NCBI GenBank assembly: GCA_016648135.1
Contig: JADDOH010004017.1
Coordinates: 1-64,000 of the forward strand
Direction: 5' to 3'
Length of the DNA stretch: 64,000 bases
Source of the DNA: Agrypnia vestita
Lineage: Eukaryota; Arthropoda; Insecta; Trichoptera; Phryganeidae
Shown: positions 56,641 through 64,000 of the stretch, one piece after another
How the letters are laid out: every line of letters starts with the position of its first letter
How positions within the stretch are numbered: position 1 is the first letter of the stretch
The notes under the pieces: model-generated
Database searches by the model: none
What the model saw: only the letters and a program-made list of their open reading frames with translations
What the model was told of the DNA's origin: nothing
Position numbers and translations under genes: made by a program

Positions 56641-56780
56641 CAGTAGCCGGCAAACATCTTGAAATTTTACGGCATAGTGGGGGGAAGTTTGCGCATGTAC
56701 CATTCTACCAAAGAGACCCAAATTTTGTCTTCTGCGCATTCCCCCACTACGCCAAAGAATTTCAAGTTTGCCGGCAACTG
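56641..56780. mobile_element. 140-bp TA-flanked MITE
   Basis: Inverted ends CAGTAGCCGGCAAACATCTT and AAGTTTGCCGGCAACTG extend to about 50 bp, with GTGGGGGGAAGTTTGCGCAT in the left arm and a complementary TGCGCATTCCCCCAC in the right. TA lies on both sides, as expected for a Tc1/mariner/pogo-mobilised element. Confidence 0.8.
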
Positions 56781-56782
56781 TA

Positions 56783-58280
56783 AATTGTTGTACGTGCCAT
56801 CTACCTAGGCATGTGTGCCCTAGGTTCGCCGCCGCTGGTCTAGGTGACATTAAAAAATCTAATCCAGTGTATGACTTCAATTTTTATTTTCGAATATTTT
56901 ATCACTAAACTAATAAGGTAAGTATTTTAGGAAATGCATGCTTGTCACTGTTTCTTGAGTTTCCCAGATGTACCTACAGGGTTTCTGAATTTTTATTGAA
57001 TGAGTTTGCTAAAAAAGTCTGATTCATTTAATGATATTAATTATGCTATGCATTTTCTTGACTTGAAAACTTATTTAACTTACGTACATGAATGTATGTC
57101 TGTAAACACATCAATCAATTCAATTAATTCTAACCTCAAAATTTTAAAACACTACATTTTTTCGGATGATTATACATATGATTCATTTATCAGATCTAGA
57201 ATCTGACAATGTTGTAGAAGAGGTATATGTTTATCTTCTTCACTCACATATCGCCAGGGATGTTGTCCTAAATAAAGAAAGTGCCAGGGGGATATTTAAT
57301 TTTAACCCTTCCCTTTTTTTCAGCATATCAAAAAAAAAGTATAATAATAAGAGTTTGTGAGAATATTTTTTCCCCATCGTCACTAATTATTCATGGATAT
57401 TTATTTTTATATTCTTCCCACATAAATACGCAAATGTACCCCAAATTATCAAAAAGGAAAATTGATTTTGAAAATTTCTTTCAAAAGATTAATTTTTAGA
57501 GATTTTCATTAATGAAATTGATTCAGATTCATGCTTGGGTTACTCATTTTATTCAATTCACTTTTTTTCATTTGTTTTTTTAATTCACTTATTATAAGTG
57601 ACAGATTGCGGTCAGTTTTATCACAACATAATGTACGTGATAAGATTTTTTTCATAATCACTAGCTCTTTTTAACTTAAAAAAGAGTATTAAATATACAA
57701 AAAGTTAATTTAATACTAGAAAAAAACTTTGATTGTTATTCTAGGCCCTGTGGGCAGTTACAATTATGTAGTGAGAAAAGATAATTAAATATTTTTACCT
57801 TTTATGTGGTAAAATATGTATCAGCATTTCTTGGAAGATTTGTGAATGTGTTTTGGCATATGCAGGCAGGGATGAATTTCATTAGTGATATTTTTTTAAA
57901 ACAATTCAATTCTTAATGGAAGGTATAATATAAAATAGCAATATAAAAAAAAATGTTGTAAAAAATATTTTTATTAAATAATTTATTTGTAGACAATAAT
58001 AGGTCTAAATCATGGATAAAGCTTATTCTACTCTGGGTGCTTACTTAATAAGTCTACAACAAATGGGTCTCCGTATTTGCAGTCATTCAAATTGGATGAC
58101 CCAAAGCACTTCCATATGAGGCTAAAGCTTCCCGGCCCATTTCAGGCAGGTATGTATTATTATATAATGTCATTTTGTAAACATTTGTTATTTCATGGTA
58201 TTAGATGAATCCAACAAATAACTTGAGGAATATTTGCATGTTAAACCAAATACTCTCTACAAGGCCTCATATTGGACAAG
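56783..58280. other. Intergenic gap downstream of Sec8
   Basis: AT-rich DNA with short open frames lacking domains. Confidence 0.5.
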
Positions 58281-58286
58281 TTTATT
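58281..58286 (-). terminator. Polyadenylation signal of Sec8
   Basis: AATAAA on the minus strand 49 nt after the Sec8 stop codon. Confidence 0.55.
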
Positions 58287-58334
58287 AATGAAGTTTCGCT
58301 CCAAAATGTCCAGCCTGGTTTTAATGTTCCTCCG

Positions 58335-61300
58335 TTAAACTGTGACGCCAACGTTTCCGAGCAGGTTGGAAAGTTTAGTAAGATTAGCCTTGAGTAATGA
58401 ATCGGGCAGACTGGCAGACTTCGCAATAACTTGAAAAGCATTCATGTACTCTAATTCTGAGAATGATGGACCTTTCTCAGCAACCATCAGTAAGATTTCC
58501 TGAAATTAAAAAAATCCCTATTTTACTCAAATAATATTTAAGAAAGAATTGTAATAATCTTCTTCAAAATATGATTAACAGCATCTAACTTAATACATTA
58601 AATACAGTACATATTCACTTAGTTTGCAAATGTCCATTTTGCTTACAAAATTAGATCTATGTATATATTTTGGGTTTTCTGAAAAGTCATGATGCGGTTT
58701 GGCAACAGACACCGCTAGTACATTTGTGAGGTACTAGAGTTATTTAGATCTATATTACTGCTCTGTCATTTGAAAGTTAACAGTTCTAGCTTCATTCTAA
58801 AAATAATAGAGATTGTGGTTGAGGTTTAGAGATTTTACAAGGGTAAGATAGAAGACTAAACTGTGCACTTTTTCCATACTTTACTTCCATAAAGGTAAGA
58901 ATGTGCACCAAGCTTGAGCAAAGTTGCATAAGAATGTCAGTGCCAGCAACGATTCACAAAATTTTGTGCTAGTGATGATTTCAACATTCCTTCGTCAAGG
59001 AGGCCCACCGAGAATGATGATAACAAAATTAAGGCATTAATCGAGTCAAACCCATTCACAACTCAAAGAAGTTCATTTAACGTGCTCATTAAAACTGAGG
59101 AAAACAATCCTTTTTGAAGTGATTAATAACTGGTAATGAGAAATGTATTGTTTGTAACAGTGTGGTGCACAAACAGTCTCAGCCCCGATGTAATAGTTTG
59201 CCTAAAATGCCATTAAAAGCAGAGATTCATCAGCAAAAGGTTACGCTCTCGGTGTGGTGGGATTTTGCTTCTACCAAGGAACCAAAAATCAATTTGAATG
59301 TGTATTTCTGAAAATTGGACAAATTAAATAAATCCATTATCCAGTAATATCGTAAAAGAGTGGTGTTTCATCACAGGACCTGTTGTATGATCTCTCGGCA
59401 AAAATTATTGGCACTAGGATGGAATGTGTTGCCACACTTACCATATTTGCCTGAACTTGCACCATCACACTTCAATCATAAACATCTTTTGCTGTTTAAA
59501 ATATGTTTAAATAAATAGAGAATTATTGCATTTTTTTTATTTGATTTTGTAAATAAAAGGAAGGCCATAAGTTTTTGCATTTTTAAATTGCTTCTGCGAG
59601 GATACTGCGCAAAGGAGTGGCGTGGGCGATAGTGCGCGGGACATTGATCCTTGGAAATTTAGTCACAATGGATCGCTAACAGAGGAAAGAGGTAAATTCC
59701 AAATCAATTTCACATAAATTAAAATATATAGTTAATGAAAAAAATCATTAAAATAACATTTAATACTGACTCATGAATAGGTATTTACATACTGTTTCGG
59801 TCGTTTTTTGAACTACATTAACAGCATTTCAAGTGAATATTATGTTAAAGAATAGACGAACCAAATAAAATTGAATTAAACTCTTCCCGAAAATGTTGAA
59901 TAGCATGTCAGTAATGTTAAGAAGCAGATTCAGGCAGAATAAATTATAGAGAGAGTTCCTCCATCCGAACTCACTTAGCAATCAAATGCATCATTGTCAG
60001 TGCAGTATAATATGAGAGAGATCACAACCAGATGGAATTCTTTACTAAAATTAACATACTAAAAAATGATATTACATGAAAAATTTTTTAAAAAAACCCA
60101 TTCATATTTAAATATACTAAAAGCAAAAAAGTGAATTTTCGGCCAAATTTTTTTTCCCTAACTCTCCAAATAAAAGGTGGACACTTATGATATTGACATG
60201 GATTACAGAATTCTGGTGGAGGAAAAGCGCCCACACTTTTATTTGGAGAGTGAGACAAATTTTTTTGAACAAAATTTTATTTTTTACTTTTTAGTGTATT
60301 TAAATAAGCATTGTTTTAAAAAAAAATTCATGTATGTAATATAATTTGATACTTTTTAGTCTTAATATTACCCAGTGAAAAAAATCACTTTGTTGGGAAA
60401 CTAGTGCCATCTTTCGGTGAGCTCATTTACCAATTTCCCATATAAAACTTTGATTAATTAATTATGATGGATTAATTGATGAATCTTCTGCTCAATTGGA
60501 CATTGGGAAGCGGGTGAAATATTCGTTATAAGACTCCGTCCAGACAGACAAAAAGATGAATCTAATATAAATGTGGTAAAATTAACATATGTATTTGTGA
60601 TTATAAAGTTCATGGATTTTTGTGTTGATTCACCTCATGTGACATATTGAGCATGTGCAGGTACAATGTAGCCTTGTGCAGGCCCTCGGGGGATAAGTGC
60701 GCAGCAGTAAGGCAATGCCGGAGGGGCTCCAGCTGGGCCGCAGCACCCGCCACCCCCTCTCCGTTTCCCCGCCATCCCCCCACCACCACAGCAGACATCA
60801 TCTCTCCCAGGCCCTCCATCACGTACTGGAACAATTGAGATAATTTAATAGAAAAAATTGCAGTTAGATTCAACTTGTATATAACTGCATAGAAACAATG
60901 AAAAACAATATACGTACATAATAATAAATATAATAATAATAATACTAACATGAAGTCTTCGGTGCTGCAATATTGGACCGAGCTGTTGGAAAAAGGCCTG
61001 AAGAGTCCTCGCCAAGCAGACCGTGGGGGATTCTCCTGTCTGACCATTCACTAGCCAGGAGTTCAGGCGACCCAAATAATGGAAGCACTGCATCCTAACC
61101 TGTAAAATACAAAATAAACTAATATTCAACAATCATAGTATGCAAATATAGTACAAGTATTATTGATGGCATTTTTCCAATGATTTTAGTTCATATACTT
61201 TAATGTGAAAAACATCACATAAAAGGTACGGAATGATCGAGTTCCTGAAGTGGCCCATCCCATATTCACTTATAGATTACATTGACTAAAAAAAAATTTT

Positions 61301-64000
61301 TCACTCCCTTGGAAAGTTTTGTCTTATATTTATAAATACTGAATCTGACTGCAAAATTCCCCTATTATTTTCTTCACCATTTTGGAGAGAGAAAAAGGTT
61401 TACATAAAAAATAAAAAAATGACCTTTTCAATGAGAGGATTTTGGTGTGGATCAAAGCTAGAGGATCTGTAGGACAGGATTACACAAGAGAATGTAAATA
61501 AAGAAGAATCAATGCCTGTAAAATATAGTGATTAAAATATAAAAACATATATTATCATCATTATAAGCTCCACAGTCCTGGGTGGGCCTTGGCTGAATCC
61601 CGAAGTCTCTCCGAGGCTCCTTGGATTTTTTATAACAGATGATTTTTTTCTTGGATTAAGTTGTTAACCTCACGCGAAGCCCCCTACCAGGTTGGGATTT
61701 TCCGTCCCATAGCTGGGGGGTTCTGGTTTTATTTCGCAGGAGACTCACCATTCATCCTCTTCTGTCTGCTATGGCTGATGGAATTGCCAGCGGCCACATT
61801 GCCCAGGGCTCGCGGGACCACTCGAGGACGCTAGGGGTAGGACTATCGATAGTGTTCTGATACAATAAAAACTGTGTGTAAATTAAATAAATGTACATAA
61901 TGTACAAGCCTACCTCCAAATGCAATAAAAGTAGGCAGTTGTCAGATAAGTAATGGAAAGAAGCAGCCGTGGCTGATAACTCCACCAAAAGAGCATCATA
62001 TGAATTGGGACGCCTCTCCTTCCCTTCTTTTTTCACCACCCCCTCCTCCAAACCTTCCCATCCTTTTACTTTCATGGCGAGCCACTCCTAAATGTAACAA
62101 AAAAAAAATTTATATATGAAACAATACATACATATTTACGTACTAATAGTAAATATTTTAATAAATAAAATCAAGGACAAAAATCGTCCCTTTAGGCACA
62201 AAGCTCACTAATCGCAATATTGACCAAAATGAGTTATGAGTATATAAACATTCATATATTTTCCACTTCTATTACAGGTAAAAATCAGTAAGTAAATATT
62301 ATACATATTGTTATTAGTGTCTATTAATAGGTATTTAGTGGTAAAACTCATAATTTGAACATTTCAATTATTTTAATGCCACATTTTGAGTGTTTAAACC
62401 TTATTACAATCTAAAAATTACTCCAATGTCATTTAGTGAGTTTTACCTCTAGAGGGACAAAATATTCTAATTACTAACATTTTTGTCAATATAAAACTTA
62501 CCATTGTCTCGCACATAATTGCAATATCTCGTAAAGTATTAACATTTGATATAATTTCTTTTTCATTTACATTCCCATCACCAAGACTCGAACCAAGAAT
62601 TTCTGCTTCACGTTCAAAGCTCTGCTTCATGTCCTGAAAACAAGCCAAATTTATCAACCCAAATAAACAAAAACAATAATAATTTTTAGACATACATTTG
62701 ATTAAAGTGAGCTTGTGTGGCCTGGCAATAGGATACTTAGGGCCGGTTGTTTCAAGTTGAATTAAAGTAAGCGTTCTTTAAAAGCATAGATTTTTACGTT
62801 CTCCACCAATCAGATGATCCGTTTTAGTAAAAATCTATGCTTTGCTCGACCGCTTACTTTGATCGAACTTGAAACAACCGGGCCTTAGTGAGTAATATGG
62901 AAATCAGGGGATCACCAACTTAGTCTTATTTTCACAGCACAAATCAAATAGATAAAAATATGAATGTGACATTTATTCTGCGTCTCCTCTCGTACTCGTA
63001 TTAAAAAAAAAAAAAAATAGAATAAATTAATAAATCTGTATACTCAAATAACTAACCTCTTCAATTATTTCAAAATCCTTCCTTCCTTTAACAGGTGGAT
63101 TCTTTAATAAATTCCAATTTGGTAAAGATCTGAAAAGATTCAAAATAAAATTTTAATTTATTAAGAAATGCTGATTCAACACATCTGGCCAAATAAATTT
63201 GCATGAATTTGTTTTGAAATTCCTCCTGCATTCTCTATTTTATACTAATTAAGGACTTAATAAATGGTGAATAATATATTTTAAAGAGATTTACCCCTTA
63301 TGTGATGTAACTAACATCTTGACAAGAATTGAAAAACAAATTGTTATACTATTTAATAGAAATGTTTATTAGTAGACCATTTATAACCACTCACTTGCCC
63401 CGTATTTTAAAAAACATAAGTCACAAACAAACGTGACATGTGAACGCATAATAAAGAATTTACCATAATCACACTATTATCTATGTAAGTGTACAAAGAT
63501 AATAATTGTTTGTCATAGATAAATAAATAGACAACATCAAAAAATTTGTTTATTTTTATCGTGATCAGTTTTTTTAAATGCTTTAAAATAAAAATTTAAT
63601 ACATAAAAGATTTTTTAAGGGTGATTGCAAGTCCTGTTTTAAACATGACTGCTTTAAGGGATCTCCTCGGGAGCCCAATATTTTGGACCAGAGCAAGCGA
63701 GTGGATTTTTGGATTTATTCTATTCATCTGACTTATTATTGACATTCAAAAGACTTTTACTGTTCTGTCAATATTCATTCATTAGCTCACATGGGACAAA
63801 CTTTCAACAGCCAAAGCAAAGAGAAAACAAGCTGTACAAGAGTGTTTATTGACTAAAATGTGTTGAAACTTGACATAAAAAAAAGTACTTGAGGAATCTG
63901 GTGATGTCTTCATCACTTAGCCAGAGATGCGACCTGGCCCGCGGAGCGAGATGTGTGGTGCGCCTCCGTGCTGCTGTGGCCAAAGCTGTGAGAGTGGGGA
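58335..64000 (-). CDS. Sec8: Exocyst complex component 4 (Sec8), 3' exons
   Basis: The C-terminal part of the vesicle-tethering exocyst subunit Sec8/EXOC4 runs off the window. Exons on the minus strand: 64000+ to 63889 (WLSDEDITRFLK), 63129-63057 (SLPNWNLLKNPP), 62633-62502 (EAEILGSSLGDGN), 62087-61914 (EWLAMKV; LSDNCLLLLHLE), 61099-60950 (VRMQCFHYLGRL), 60825-60634 (YVMEGLGEMM) and 58499-58335 (FSELEYMNAFQVIAKS, stop TAA). All junction phases agree, and the order follows animal Sec8 (SLPNW, EWLA, LVLHLEV, HCFHYL, EGLG, ELEYIHAL). Sec8 acts in the octameric exocyst that tethers secretory vesicles to the plasma membrane. The protein ends in VTV, a possible PDZ ligand. The last intron (2.1 kb) carries a mariner relic, and another carries a Tourist-like MITE and a SINE fragment. 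Confidence 0.93.
58870..59600 (+). pseudogene. mariner transposase relic in the last Sec8 intron
   Basis: Plus-strand pieces in mariner order: KGKNVHQA, DFNIPSSRRPTENDDNKIKA followed by LIESNPFTTQR at about 58980-59070, LSVWWDFASTKEPKINLNVY (about 59245-59310), then VVFHH and LPHLPYLPELAPSH near 59360-59470. Many stops. Old and non-functional; inserted opposite to Sec8 and removed by splicing. Confidence 0.75.
60155..60260. repeat. Small foldback with ~20-bp arms
   Basis: CTCTCCAAATAAAAGGTGG and its complement CCACACTTTTATTTGGAGAG are separated by about 50 bp, inside the last Sec8 intron. Confidence 0.55.
62740..62884. mobile_element. Tourist-like MITE, copy in Sec8 intron
   Basis: 145 bp, starts GGGCCGGTTGTTTCAAGTTG, ends with the complement, with TTA duplicated on both sides. 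Same length as the copy at 14708-14852 and highly similar to it. Confidence 0.85.
62890..62995 (+). mobile_element. SINE 3' fragment
   Basis: Carries the SINE body CTTATTTTCACAGCACAAAT and tail ATGAATGTGACATTTATTCT without a tRNA-like head. Adjacent to the Tourist-like MITE in a Sec8 intron. Confidence 0.55.
63130..63888. other. Sec8 intron
   Basis: AT-rich intronic DNA between the SLPNW exon and the exon that runs off the window. No feature recognised. Confidence 0.6.

Noticed and set aside
58241..58441. 66-codon minus-strand frame at the Sec8 3' end
   Set aside because: Wrong frame; the frame continuing from the previous Sec8 exon ends at 58335 and matches the family.

Overview
This is a eukaryotic window, from an insect and most probably a moth or butterfly. 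It is AT-rich, its genes are split by kilobase introns with GT/AG junctions, and repeats fill most of the space. The DUF4774-type proteins (an insect family), the very common TAGGTACCT-like strings and the mix of mariner, Harbinger, hAT, pogo and LINE copies fit Lepidoptera. That assignment is inference. There are no bacterial features, no genuine tRNA or rRNA genes and no CRISPR array.

Host genes. Only about 6 kb is recognisably coding, and all of it is on the minus strand. (1) A DUF4774 cluster lies between 13.2 and 32.8 kb. It has three 3'-terminal coding blocks (D 13225-16162, C 18318-18966, B 20401-21991), one signal-peptide exon (23571-23626) and one start exon with a likely promoter (32766-32786). 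All three blocks begin in the same splice phase, and only B has visible upstream exons. They may therefore be separate tandem paralogues or alternative last exons of one secreted-protein gene. (2) Gene E (37230-44373) is a two-exon gene for a secreted protein of about 311 residues that I do not recognise. (3) The 3' half of the exocyst subunit Sec8/EXOC4 (58335 to beyond 64000) is resolved exon by exon.

Mobile DNA. From left to right: a hAT element with an 8-bp target duplication (4.4-5.2 kb); a decayed pogo-like element (5.9-8.1 kb); a decayed LINE interrupted by a palindromic element (10.6-12.9 kb); small TWA-flanked Tourist-like elements (14.7, 30.5, 43.9, 62.7 kb); four 762-764 bp Harbinger-type deletion derivatives (24.3, 39.4, 52.1, 54.2 kb); a second hAT element (27.3-28.4 kb); a TTAA-flanked element with a Tigger-like element nested in it (40.9-42.6 kb); a full-length but inactivated 5.3-kb non-LTR retrotransposon (44.8-50.1 kb) inserted into a tRNA-derived SINE; two mariner relics (51.2-53.0 and 58.9-59.6 kb); and several foldback elements. 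Nested insertions give a partial order of events.

The most interesting signals are the same-phase terminal exons of the DUF4774 cluster, the paired splice donors after its start exon that would give two different signal peptides, and scattered hammerhead-ribozyme-like cores (CUGANGA, stem II, GAAAC) inside repeats. All calls come from reading the sequence; no database search was run.
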